DNA from: Profundibacter sp033851955
GTDB taxonomy: Bacteria; Pseudomonadota; Alphaproteobacteria; Rhodobacterales; Rhodobacteraceae
DNA: 64,000 bases
Direction of reading: 5' to 3'
NCBI GenBank assembly: GCA_033851955.1
Contig: JAWSVK010000014.1
Location: forward strand, 62,001 to 126,000
Below are positions 1 through 8,054 of the stretch, piece after piece. Made by a program: the position numbers and the translations under genes. Position 1 is the stretch's first letter; each line of letters starts with the position of its first letter. A model generated the notes under the pieces. The model did no database searches, was not told where the DNA came from, and saw only the letters and a program-made list of their open reading frames with translations.

Positions 1-86
1 CTTTCAAAGATTTCATCCCAGCCTGCACCAGCAGCTTTCCGCTTGATGCATTTCCCTTCTCAAAACCTGCGTCCTATACCAACGAG

Positions 87-725
87 ATGAAAATATTCAC
101 AAAATTCCTGCTGGCCCTGTTCGTCCTAACCACCCTGCCGTTTTCACAATCGGCCACGGGGCAGGAAACCAACCAGCAAACCCGCCCCGCCAGCACATGG
201 TCAGTCGCCCTAATCAACAGCGCCCGCGCCCAAGTCGGCGTCACCCTAATATACGATGGCCGCTATCAAAGCCTGGCCTTTCCAAACGGCGACATCCCGC
301 GCCTGCGCGGCGTCTGCACGGATGTGGTGATCCGCGCGTTGCGTGACGCCCACGGCTTGGACCTTCAGGCAGAGGTCAACGCCGATATGAAGGCCAATTT
401 CAGCGCCTACCCGAAAAATTGGGGCCTAAAACGTACAGATCGCAACATCGATCACCGCCGCGTCCCAAACCTGCAAACTTACTTCAAGCGCCGTGGCGCG
501 GCCCTGCCCGTTACCAAAGATGCCGCCGACTACCAACCCGGCGACATCGTCACCTGGATGTTGCCCGGAAACCTGCCCCATATCGGCATCGTCACCGATC
601 AGATGAATGCCAGCGCCACCCGCCCGATGATCGTGCACAACATCGGCTGGGGCACCCGCGTCAATGACATGCTGTTCGATTATGACATAACTGGCCATTA
701 CCGCATCGAACCCACGCTGAATTAA
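87..725 (+). CDS. DUF1287 family exported protein
   Basis: 212 residues. The N-terminus is a clear Sec signal peptide (KIFTKFLLALFVLTTLPFSQ, cleavage near residue 23-26), so the protein should be periplasmic. The mature part matches the DUF1287 family (E. coli YijF-like): a GVCTDVVIRALRDA segment with Cys77 and Asp79, then PGDIV, LPHIGIV (His165) and IVHNIG (His184). The Cys/His arrangement resembles NlpC/P60-type cysteine hydrolases, so a cell-wall or peptide substrate is possible, but the family's activity is not established. It stands alone just upstream of the tmRNA gene. Family assignment is fairly secure; the function is inference. Confidence 0.8.
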   Translation: MKIFTKFLLALFVLTTLPFSQSATGQETNQQTRPASTWSVALINSARAQVGVTLIYDGRYQSLAFPNGDIPRLRGVCTDVVIRALRDAHGLDLQAEVNADMKANFSAYPKNWGLKRTDRNIDHRRVPNLQTYFKRRGAALPVTKDAADYQPGDIVTWMLPGNLPHIGIVTDQMNASATRPMIVHNIGWGTRVNDMLFDYDITGHYRIEPTLN

Positions 726-770
726 CCCAGTCTCCCCTTGTAAACCGCCCTCACTTTGCATAGCTATGGA

Positions 771-1090
771 CTGTCTCTTCGGGGACTATGGACATAAATG
801 CCCATGTAATAAACGGATCGGACCCGGGGGCGGTACCCGGCGACTCCACCAAACCATCGCTCATTTGGCGGTTCTGGGGTCGAAATAGGATCGACGAACG
901 TCTAAAGATGCAAGCTTTGTTTCGGTGAGTTACCACCGTTATCGGTACATCATAGCTAGTTGCAAATGACAACAAAGCTCCAATGGCTCTTGCTGCGTAA
1001 GCGTAAGATCTATTGAAAACTTAAGTCCTTACGCTTTGCAGCCTAAGGCGGGGTTCGCAGGCACCTGGCAACAGAAGCCTGCACTTTCAC
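771..1090 (+). ncRNA. ssrA: Transfer-messenger RNA, circularly permuted two-piece form
   Basis: The acceptor piece comes first: a T-arm (CCGGG stem, 7-nt loop, CCCGG) at 824-840, the acceptor strand CGACTCC at 841-847 and a genome-encoded ACCA ending at 851. An excised linker (about 852-875) follows, then the coding piece starts with GGGGTCG at 876-882, which pairs with CGACTCC (one G-U). The tag frame is at 962-1000 and helices follow: GCGTAAG 1001-1007 with CTTACGC 1028-1034, and GCAGGC with GCCTGC near 1058-1082. This order, 3' part upstream of 5' part, is the permuted arrangement known in alphaproteobacteria, where processing gives two RNAs. The role is rescue of stalled ribosomes. Outer ends are approximate. 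Confidence 0.93.
962..1000 (+). other. tmRNA tag reading frame (ANDNKAPMALAA)
   Basis: Resume codon GCA at 962, then eleven sense codons and TAA at 998-1000, giving A-N-D-N-K-A-P-M-A-L-A-A. The ANDN start and ALAA end fit alphaproteobacterial tags that are recognised by ClpXP through the terminal LAA/VAA-type signal and by SspB through the N-terminal AND part. An SspB gene lies at 5562-6071. Confidence 0.92.
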
Positions 1091-1177
1091 CCTCACTTTT
1101 GGTTTGCCATTGCAGCAACGATTGCCTAGCGTCGGGGTTCAAATTCACGTGCTCGCCATTTTAAGAGGCCTCCAAAT

Positions 1178-2353
1178 ATGACTGACAGATTTTCCCGCAT
1201 CAAAGCTGTGGCCGAACGCCATGTTTCCAGTGGCGCCCTCAGCGGGATCGAGTGGAACATCCAGAAAAACGGACGCGAATGGGCGACGGGATCAGCCGGT
1301 ATGGCCGATGGATCGAACAATACTGCGATGCCGGATGCGCCGATCTACCGGATCTACTCGATGACCAAACCCGTGGTTTCCGCCATCGCCCTGATGTTGA
1401 TGGAACAAGGCAAGCTGCGCCTGTTTGACCCGCTGGCCGCCTACCTACCCGAATTTGCCAAAATGCAGGTCTTGCAAGCCGACGGCAGCCAGATCCGCGC
1501 TGGCATGATCACCATCGAACACCTGTTCACCCACCGCGCTGGTTTTTCCTATGGCTTTGTCCCCGGTTGTCCCGTCGGGGCGCTGTATCGCAAGGCTGAT
1601 TTGCGCGATGCCAAAGTCTCGCTCGAGAATTTCTGCAAAACCATCGCCACTCTGCCACTGGCCTTTCAGCCCGGCACTGAATGGCGCTATAGCGTCGCGA
1701 CTGACGTTCTGGGCCGTGTGCTCGAGGTGATCTTGCAAAAACCATTGCAAGCCATTGTGGCCGAGTATGTTCTGGACCCGCTCGGCCTAACGGACACCGG
1801 ATTTATGGTGCCAAAAGATCAGCGACACCGTGTGATGCCGATGTTTGGCAAAATGAACCTGAACCACCTGATGCAGTTTGACGCCGAACCTCAAACTCTG
1901 ATCCCCGCGGACCCCACGTTCGAACACCCCTGCGACGATCCGAACTTCGTGCGCGGCGGTATGGGATTGCTTTCAACCCTGTCCGACTACACCAAAATCG
2001 CGCGCTTTTTGGCCAGCGGCCTCGCCCCTGACAACACCCGCCTTCTGGCCCGCAACACGATGCAAATGATGTGGCAAGACCGCATCCCAGCCGCGCAAAA
2101 ACCCATCGCGATTGGACCCTTTGTGATGGGCGGCTACGGCTGGGGCTTGGCTGGACGCGTGATGGCCGATATGGGCGGGGCTATGATCCCCTCGAACCTT
2201 GGCGAATGTGGCTGGGCCGGTGCTGCCAGCACGTTCTTTTGGATCGATCCGGTTGAGGACATCATCGGCGTGGTGATGACCCAATATCTGGGCAGCAAAA
2301 TCCCGATTGGCGAGGATTTCATGACGGCGGTGTATCAGGCGTTGGATGAGTAG
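1178..2353 (+). CDS. Beta-lactamase-related serine hydrolase (class C fold)
   Basis: 391 residues with no signal peptide, so probably cytoplasmic. It has the class C beta-lactamase/DD-peptidase SxxK motif as S61-M-T-K64 (YRIYSMTKPVVSA). The second motif appears as YSV in EWRYSVATDVLGRVLEV where the lactamases have YxN. The C-terminal part contains GYGWGLAG and STFFWIDP, where the KTG-like motif is usually found, here poorly conserved. Such proteins are commonly esterases or peptidases rather than antibiotic resistance enzymes. It stands alone between ssrA and an opposing DUF4262 gene. The fold is secure; the substrate is unknown. Confidence 0.85.
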   Translation: MTDRFSRIKAVAERHVSSGALSGIEWNIQKNGREWATGSAGMADGSNNTAMPDAPIYRIYSMTKPVVSAIALMLMEQGKLRLFDPLAAYLPEFAKMQVLQADGSQIRAGMITIEHLFTHRAGFSYGFVPGCPVGALYRKADLRDAKVSLENFCKTIATLPLAFQPGTEWRYSVATDVLGRVLEVILQKPLQAIVAEYVLDPLGLTDTGFMVPKDQRHRVMPMFGKMNLNHLMQFDAEPQTLIPADPTFEHPCDDPNFVRGGMGLLSTLSDYTKIARFLASGLAPDNTRLLARNTMQMMWQDRIPAAQKPIAIGPFVMGGYGWGLAGRVMADMGGAMIPSNLGECGWAGAASTFFWIDPVEDIIGVVMTQYLGSKIPIGEDFMTAVYQALDE

Positions 2354-2361
2354 ATCCAAAG

Positions 2362-2931
2362 CTATCTAAACTTCTTTTTTAGTGAACGCATACGGGCAAA
2401 CAGCCAATTGCTGACAGTTTGTGGCGGCCTAAGGCGCGACCAACCTATTTCAGAGATTTCAGGTTGAAGCTCCGCTAATTGTGGGTCAAAATCTGGCTCC
2501 CAAGGAAACTTTCCAGAGCCGTCAGACCAAATCATTTGAATACACGGAAACACACTGCCCTTGTAAAACCACTTACTTGAGAGAAGATACTCAGACACAA
2601 AATCTTCGCCTACGGTTAAAAAGAAAACCTTCTCATCTGATATGATACCACTCACGGGTTTTTCTGTATGAAGGGATTCACCCTGTTCAAACAGCCGGTA
2701 AATTTGTCCAAGCACATCATGTGCCAATTCAACCGGCAGGTCGAAAAAAATCACTTCTGGCTTTCCAAAAGCTTTCCAAAAACCAGTTGAATATGCAAAG
2801 GAATGCCGGTTCTCTGTCCCCCTAACATGTGTCGATCGCCAGCCAAACTCTTTCACTTCGCCAAGCAGATTTTGCTCATAGTCGTTGTGATTTTGGACAG
2901 GGTCATCAAGTGTGGTTGGTATTGTGTTCAT
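2362..2931 (-). CDS. DUF4262 domain protein
   Basis: 189 residues, converging on the serine hydrolase gene with 8 bases between the stops. The residues HSFAYSTGFWKAFGKPEVIFFDLP and the later SEYLLSSKWF and FPCIQMIWSD segments match the DUF4262 family, a small cytoplasmic family of unknown function often found in accessory regions. The gene is visibly more AT-rich than its neighbours, which suggests recent acquisition. It has no obvious partner. Confidence 0.72.
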   Translation of the reverse strand: MNTIPTTLDDPVQNHNDYEQNLLGEVKEFGWRSTHVRGTENRHSFAYSTGFWKAFGKPEVIFFDLPVELAHDVLGQIYRLFEQGESLHTEKPVSGIISDEKVFFLTVGEDFVSEYLLSSKWFYKGSVFPCIQMIWSDGSGKFPWEPDFDPQLAELQPEISEIGWSRLRPPQTVSNWLFARMRSLKKKFR

Positions 2932-3108
2932 GGGACTATCTTAGCCTGAGGTGCGCAAACCAACATAGTACTCTTTTTTAGTTTTGGTATTTTGTCGCTT
3001 ATCTCGTCCTCGCCCTCTGCATTGCCCACAAAACTTAGTTTCAAATTGAGCGGTGTCAATCCAGTCATAAACCCTCTATGTCTGCCTGAAATCCTGAGAG
3101 GATACCCA

Positions 3109-3258
3109 ATGCCTAAATCAAAAAAGCCTAAAACCAAACGCGCTGGCGCCAATCCCGTACAAAAACCTGCTTGGTATCAAGCGTTGAACGGCACCGCGGG
3201 GCAGCATGGTGAGCGGCCAATCGAGACGGGTAAAAAAGCGAAAAACAAGTCGGCCTAG
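3109..3258 (+). CDS. Small basic protein, unknown
   Basis: 49 residues from an ATG preceded by GAGAGGA at suitable spacing. A longer in-frame start at 2992 would add a poorly plausible leader, so the shorter form is preferred. The protein is Lys/Arg-rich at both ends (MPKSKKPKTKRAG, GKKAKNKSA) with a central PAWYQALNGTAGQHG. The composition suggests nucleic-acid or ribosome contact, but no family is recognised. The good RBS and codon use support it being real. Confidence 0.45.
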   Translation: MPKSKKPKTKRAGANPVQKPAWYQALNGTAGQHGERPIETGKKAKNKSA

Positions 3259-3402
3259 GCTGATTGACAGCACGCCTCCGCCACTCCCCATTGACATCCC
3301 AAACGCCATTTGGCACCCTCAACAAATGGGGCCAAAACGCGAACGCCCCGTGAGGCTTTGGCCAAAGGTTCGCATCCCCTGACCTTCAGATAAGGATGCA
3401 CT

Positions 3403-4221
3403 ATGCCCTCACCCAATGAAATCACCCCGACACAATTAATGCGCCTGATTGGCACGCCAGCCGCGCCCACCATTGTGGATGTCTGCTTTGACGAAGCCTT
3501 TGCAGAGGATCCGCGCCTGATCCCAACTTCGATCCGCGCCTCGCACCGTGACATGCCAGCGCTTTTGGCCCGCTTGGACGACACCCCCGTTGTGGTGGCC
3601 TGTCAAAAGGGCAAAAAACTATCTCAGGGGGTCGCAGCCTATTTACGATCCGAAGGGATTGCAGCCGAAAACCTGCAAGGCGGGAACTTTGCGTGGCGCG
3701 ATTCAGGTCTGCCGCTGATCCCTGCGAACGTGGTGCCCGCCCCCGTCAACGGCAGCACATTATGGGTCACCAAACAGCGCCCCAAAATTGATCGTATCGC
3801 CTGCCCTTGGTTAATCCGCCGCTTTATCGATCCGCAAGCACGGTTCCTGTTTGTCGCCCCAAGCGAAGTCGCCGATGTGGCTGAACATTTCGGCGCAACC
3901 CCGTTTGACATTGAAGATGTGTTTTGGAGCCACCGCGGCGAAAACTGCACGTTCGATACCATGCTGGAAGAGTTCAAGCTGCAAACCGATTCCCTGATGC
4001 ATTTGGCCAATGTGGTACGAGCAGCGGATACAAATCGCCATGATCTGGCCCCTGAAGCCGCAGGCTTACTTGCCATTTCAGTAGGATTATCAAGAGCCTA
4101 CAAGGACGACTTACAGCAACTCAAGGCTGGCATGACCCTGTATGATGCGCTGTACCGATGGGCGCGAGACGGTCAAAATGAGGGCCATGATTGGCCCGCC
4201 GGACAAGGATCAACAAAATGA
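3403..4221 (+). CDS. Rhodanese / ChrB-domain chromate resistance protein
   Basis: 272 residues. Residues about 8-112 form a rhodanese-like domain with Cys67 in the active-site loop CQKGKK. Residues about 122-265 match the ChrB C-terminal domain (LWVTKQRPKIDRIACPWLIR, then FDTMLEEF and HLANVVRAAD). The ATG of chrA overlaps its stop (ATGA, 4218-4221), so the two are translationally coupled. ChrB-type proteins help or regulate chromate export by ChrA. The rhodanese domain suggests a sulfur or redox chemistry role, which is inference. No N-terminal ChrB HTH-type region is present, so a direct DNA-binding role is doubtful. Confidence 0.85.
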   Translation: MPSPNEITPTQLMRLIGTPAAPTIVDVCFDEAFAEDPRLIPTSIRASHRDMPALLARLDDTPVVVACQKGKKLSQGVAAYLRSEGIAAENLQGGNFAWRDSGLPLIPANVVPAPVNGSTLWVTKQRPKIDRIACPWLIRRFIDPQARFLFVAPSEVADVAEHFGATPFDIEDVFWSHRGENCTFDTMLEEFKLQTDSLMHLANVVRAADTNRHDLAPEAAGLLAISVGLSRAYKDDLQQLKAGMTLYDALYRWARDGQNEGHDWPAGQGSTK

Positions 4222-5480
4222 GCCAAGCCGAATTTGTCCAACCAACCCTGCGTGAATCCACCCGTGTTTTCACTCGCATCGGTCTGCTGTCTTTCGGTGG
4301 CCCCGCCGCCCAAATCGCCGTCATGCACCGCGAATTGGTCGAAGAACGCCCATGGCTGACCGAGCAACAATTCCTAAACGCGCTGTCGTTTTGCATGCTG
4401 CTGCCCGGCCCCGAGGCCACCCAAATGGCCACCTACGCCGGCTGGCGGCTGCACGGTGTCAAAGGCGGTTTGATCGCCGGATTGCTGTTCGTGATCCCCG
4501 GCGCGCTGGTGGTGCTGGCACTGTCGATCGGCTATGCGCTCTGGGGTAAAATCCCGTGGATCGAGGCGATGTTCCTTGGCATCAAGGCCGCCGTTGTGGT
4601 GATCGTGATCGAGGCCCTGCTGAGGGTCGCCAAAAAGGCGCTGAAAGGCTGGGCGCATTGGATCATCGCAGGCCTGTCGTTCGTCGGCATCTTTTTCCTG
4701 ACCCTGCCCTTTCCATTGATCATCGCAATGGCCGCGCTTTACGGATACCTGACACAGCGCAGCACCGATGATCCGCTGCCCCACCCCAAAGGCGCCAACC
4801 CGCTGCGTACCATCGCAATTTGGCTGGTGATCTGGTGGGCGCCCGTCGCCGTGCTCTGGGCCATGGGCGCAACGTTCCTGACCCAAATCGGCGTGTTTTT
4901 CGCCAAACTGGCCGTCGTGACCTTTGGCGGCGCCTACGCCGTGTTGGCCTATATGACCCAAGCCGCCGTGTCAGACCACGGCTGGCTAACCACCCCACAA
5001 ATGATGGACGGGTTGGGCTTGGCCGAGACCACGCCGGGGCCATTGATCTTGGTCACCGAGTTTGTCGCCTTCATAGCCGGATTTGGCGAAGCGGGCCTGA
5101 TGATGGGCATCGCGGCGGCCCTGCTGGCACTTTGGGTCACCTTTGTGCCCTGCTATCTGTGGATTTTCACCGGCGCGCCCTATATCGAATGGATCGCCAC
5201 CCGCCCACGTCTGCGCGGTGCCCTGTCCGCCATCACCGCCGCCGTCGTCGGCGTTATCCTAAACCTGTCGCTGTGGTTCGCACTGCATGTGTTTTTCGGT
5301 CGCGTTACTGCCATAGAACACGGGCCGCTCACCCTGTTCACCCCCGATCTGGCCACATTGGATTGGCGCGTGGTGGTGTTGGCTGTGCTTTCGGCCGTTT
5401 TGATCCTGCGTCACCACATGGATTTGCTCAAGGTCTTGGGGTTGGTTGCACTGGGCGGCGTGGCGCTGTCACAATTATGA
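4218..5480 (+). CDS. chrA: Chromate transporter ChrA
   Basis: 420 residues from the ATG that overlaps the upstream stop; an alternative start 27 bases upstream lies inside the preceding gene. It is a polytopic inner-membrane protein with two homologous halves, each carrying the CHR-family motif (LLSFGGPAAQIAVM in the first half and VVTFGGAYAVLAYM in the second), plus LPGPEATQMATY and ETTPGPLILVTEFVAF. This is the long, duplicated-CHR form. It exports chromate from the cytoplasm. Many roseobacters carry such a pair without special chromate exposure, so the natural substrate may be broader. Confidence 0.9.
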   Translation: MSQAEFVQPTLRESTRVFTRIGLLSFGGPAAQIAVMHRELVEERPWLTEQQFLNALSFCMLLPGPEATQMATYAGWRLHGVKGGLIAGLLFVIPGALVVLALSIGYALWGKIPWIEAMFLGIKAAVVVIVIEALLRVAKKALKGWAHWIIAGLSFVGIFFLTLPFPLIIAMAALYGYLTQRSTDDPLPHPKGANPLRTIAIWLVIWWAPVAVLWAMGATFLTQIGVFFAKLAVVTFGGAYAVLAYMTQAAVSDHGWLTTPQMMDGLGLAETTPGPLILVTEFVAFIAGFGEAGLMMGIAAALLALWVTFVPCYLWIFTGAPYIEWIATRPRLRGALSAITAAVVGVILNLSLWFALHVFFGRVTAIEHGPLTLFTPDLATLDWRVVVLAVLSAVLILRHHMDLLKVLGLVALGGVALSQL

Positions 5481-5561
5481 GCCACAAGACCCCGCGCCCC
5501 CTTTCCTTCACCCCAGAATAGACTATGCTTGAACCCATAATTTACCAAAAGGGCCGCAGGC

Positions 5562-6071
5562 ATGTCTGACACCATTGATTATGGAAACCTGATGCACCGC
5601 GCGATGCGCACGTTGATCAAAGAAGTGCTGGATGGCATCGCCAAAGATGGGCTGCCCGGCCAACACCACTTTTTCATCACCTTTGACACCATGCACCCTG
5701 ATGTTGAAATTGCCGATTGGTTGTCAGATCGCTATCCTGGCGACATGACCATCGTGATCCAGCATTGGTTTGATAATCTGGATGTCACGGATGTGGGTTT
5801 TGCCATCACGTTGAACTTTGGCGACAACCCTGAACCGCTCTATATACCTTATGATGCGATTGTCACCTTTGTTGACCCCTCCGTCGAATTCGGCCTGCGG
5901 TTTGACAGCACCGAGGATGAAGACGAGGAAATGGACGCCGATGTGGTGCCCCTTGAAATAGCGGACCACGACGAAGATGAGGCGCCCGAAGCGCCGATGG
6001 TTGAAGCCACCGTCGAGGATGAGCCAACCAAAGATGCCGAGATTGTCAGCTTGGACAGTTTTCGCAAATAG
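5562..6071 (+). CDS. sspB: ClpXP protease adaptor SspB
   Basis: 169 residues. Residues 1-110 are the SspB substrate-binding fold of the alphaproteobacterial type (YGNLMHRAMRTLIKEVL, HHFFITFDT, MTIVIQHWFDNL, YIPYDAIVTFVDPSVEFGL). An acidic linker follows (DEDEEMDADV, DHDEDEAPEAP) and a short C-terminal segment, DAEIVSLDSFRK, which is the usual ClpX-docking tail. The adaptor tethers ssrA-tagged proteins to ClpXP. It is notable that both the tag-encoding tmRNA and its adaptor lie within 5 kb here. Confidence 0.92.
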   Translation: MSDTIDYGNLMHRAMRTLIKEVLDGIAKDGLPGQHHFFITFDTMHPDVEIADWLSDRYPGDMTIVIQHWFDNLDVTDVGFAITLNFGDNPEPLYIPYDAIVTFVDPSVEFGLRFDSTEDEDEEMDADVVPLEIADHDEDEAPEAPMVEATVEDEPTKDAEIVSLDSFRK

Positions 6072-6167
6072 CCCCACGTATTTTAGGGCGAAATGTTAGC
6101 GTAAACCTACTTTGATATGTCGGCCCTATGCGTTATTGGGGGACAAATTCAATTTAGGAGCTGCCAA

Positions 6168-7583
6168 ATGTCTGCCTCAAACGATACCAGCCAGAAAACA
6201 CGTAGTGAAACCGACAGTTTTGGCCCATTGGATGTGCCTGCTGACAAATATTGGGGCGCACAAACACAACGTTCCTTGATGAATTTCCCAATCGGTTGGG
6301 AAAAACAGCCCATCGCCATCGTACGCGCCCTTGGGGTGATCAAAAAGGCCTGTGCGCAGGCCAATATGACATTGGGCAAGCTGGGCAGTGACAAAGGCGA
6401 CGCTATCGTCGCGGCTGCGGGCGATGTAATCGACGGTAAATTGGACGACAACTTCCCTTTGGTGGTTTGGCAGACGGGTTCTGGAACCCAGTCCAACATG
6501 AACGCCAATGAGGTGATCGCCAACCGCGCCATTGAAATCCTTGACGGTGTGATCGGCTCCAAAGACCCCGTTCACCCCAATGATCATTGCAACATGGGCC
6601 AGTCCAGTAACGACACATTCCCAACCGCCATGCACATTGCTACGGCCACCATGGCACATGACGTGTTGTTGCCGGGCCTTGCCGCTTTGCACGCCGCCCT
6701 AGAAACCAAGGTGCAGGAATTTGACGGCATCATCAAAATCGGCCGCACCCACACGATGGACGCAACACCCCTGACATTGTCGCAGGAATTTTCCGGCTAC
6801 AGCCATCAGGTTGCCATGGGCATCAAACGCATCAAAGGTGCTTTGGAGCGGATTTACGAGCTGGCCCAAGGCGGCACTGCTGTTGGCACGGGGTTGAACA
6901 CCAGCCCCGGTTGGGCCGAAATGGTTGCGGCCAATATGGCGGAAATCACCAGCCTGCCTTTTGTCACCGCCCCCAACAAATTTGAAGCCTTGGCAGCACA
7001 CGACGCGATGGTCGAAATGTCCGGCGCGCTGAAAACCGTCGCCTCGTCGCTATATAAAATCGCCAGCGACATCCGCATGTTGGGCTCTGGCCCGCGCTGT
7101 GGCTTGGGCGAATTGATGCTACCCGAAAACGAGCCGGGATCGTCAATCATGCCGGGCAAAGTGAACCCGACACAAGTCGAAGCCATCACCCAAGTCTGCA
7201 TCCACGTGATGGGCAACGACGCGGCTGTCGGTTTTGCAGGCTCGCAAGGGCATTTCGAATTGAACGTTTATAAACCGATGATGGCCTATAACGTGCTGCA
7301 ATCCATGCAGTTGCTTGGGGATGCCTCTGCGACCTTTACCAAAAACTGTGTTGTTGGCATCGAGGCCGACAAGGGGCGCATTGACCAGTTGATGCGCGAG
7401 AGCCTGATGCTGGTCACCGCATTGGCGCCTGAAATCGGCTATGATAACGCCACCAAAGTTGCCAAAACGGCACATAAAAACCGCACCACTTTGAAAGAAG
7501 AGGCGATCGCGCTTGGCTTTGTTGATGCGGAAACTTTTGAGCGTGTTGTACGTCCGGAACAAATGATCGGACCCAAAGACTGA
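6168..7583 (+). CDS. fumC: Fumarate hydratase class II
   Basis: 471 residues from the ATG with TAGGAG upstream; an in-frame start 51 bases earlier would add a non-conserved leader and is rejected. It has the fumarase/aspartase superfamily signature GSSIMPGKVNP and the substrate-site segments TGSGTQSNMN, GRTHTMDATPLTLSQEFSGY and GTAVGTGLN. It interconverts fumarate and L-malate in the TCA cycle, in the cytoplasm, and is iron-independent. The stop overlaps the start of the next small gene, so the three genes 6168-7974 form one operon. Confidence 0.97.
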   Translation: MSASNDTSQKTRSETDSFGPLDVPADKYWGAQTQRSLMNFPIGWEKQPIAIVRALGVIKKACAQANMTLGKLGSDKGDAIVAAAGDVIDGKLDDNFPLVVWQTGSGTQSNMNANEVIANRAIEILDGVIGSKDPVHPNDHCNMGQSSNDTFPTAMHIATATMAHDVLLPGLAALHAALETKVQEFDGIIKIGRTHTMDATPLTLSQEFSGYSHQVAMGIKRIKGALERIYELAQGGTAVGTGLNTSPGWAEMVAANMAEITSLPFVTAPNKFEALAAHDAMVEMSGALKTVASSLYKIASDIRMLGSGPRCGLGELMLPENEPGSSIMPGKVNPTQVEAITQVCIHVMGNDAAVGFAGSQGHFELNVYKPMMAYNVLQSMQLLGDASATFTKNCVVGIEADKGRIDQLMRESLMLVTALAPEIGYDNATKVAKTAHKNRTTLKEEAIALGFVDAETFERVVRPEQMIGPKD

Positions 7584-7762
7584 TGGCGGAGATCACCAAC
7601 TTGAACCGCGCCCGCAAAGAGCGGGCGCGTGATGAAAAACGCGCCAAGGGCGATGAAAACGCGGCTAAGTTTGGTCGCAGCAAAGCCGAGCGTATTGCCG
7701 AAGCCGCATTAGGTGCCAAGGCGCGTCACATGCTGGACCAACATGAGTTGGAAAAGGAATGA
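7583..7762 (+). CDS. DUF4169 family small protein
   Basis: 59 residues, very rich in Arg/Lys/Glu/Ala (begins MAEITNLNRARKERARDEKR). The start codon overlaps the fumC stop (TGATG) and its own stop overlaps the next start (ATGA). This matches DUF4169, a small highly charged helical family that in Rhodobacteraceae commonly follows fumC. The function is unknown. Confidence 0.8.
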   Translation: MAEITNLNRARKERARDEKRAKGDENAAKFGRSKAERIAEAALGAKARHMLDQHELEKE

Positions 7763-7974
7763 ATGCACGCCCTAAAAAGCATTCTCTGACTTTAAAGGGG
7801 CACCGGACCAGTGTGTCGCTTGAAGATGAGTTTTGGGATGCATTTCGAGAAATAGCGGCAGCAAACGGCCAGCCCATTAACGTGTTGGCAGCCGAAATCG
7901 ATGCGGCGCGTGGCCTAGAGGCTGGTTTGGCCTCAGCCATCCGGCTGTTTGTCCTGCGTCATTACCGGAATTAA
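7759..7974 (+). CDS. Ribbon-helix-helix domain protein
   Basis: 71 residues, translationally coupled to the preceding gene by a 4-base overlap. HRTSVSLEDEFWDAFREIAAANG is the ribbon and first helix of the RHH_4-type fold, followed by INVLAAEIDAAR and LASAIRLFVLRHY. The family is DNA-binding in fold, but no partner toxin is visible, and its constant position behind fumC and a DUF4169 gene argues against an antitoxin role. It could regulate its own operon (inference). Confidence 0.8.
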   Translation: MNARPKKHSLTLKGHRTSVSLEDEFWDAFREIAAANGQPINVLAAEIDAARGLEAGLASAIRLFVLRHYRN

Positions 7975-7998
7975 AATACGCGTTTTTCAATCTCTACC

Positions 7999-8044
7999 TA
8001 AAATCCTTTCAAAGGATTTTATTAAGATTTTTTGAAAAAATCTT
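7999..8044. terminator. Twin hairpin, bidirectional terminator-like repeat
   Basis: Two adjacent perfect inverted repeats sit between convergent genes. The first is AAAATCCTTT-C-AAAGGATTTT (8000-8020); the second is AAGATTTTTT-G-AAAAAATCTT (8024-8044). The A/T runs allow termination on either strand. The same two-hairpin architecture recurs at 58320-58364. Confidence 0.75.
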
Positions 8045-8054
8045 GGTCTGCGGC

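Noticed and set aside
4820..5521. 233-codon frame inside chrA
   Set aside because: Out-of-frame shadow of a clear chromate transporter; Arg/His-rich translation.
7759..7974. RHH protein plus DUF4169 protein as a toxin-antitoxin pair
   Set aside because: The upstream partner is a charged helical protein with no toxin features, and both are coupled to fumC; a housekeeping context.
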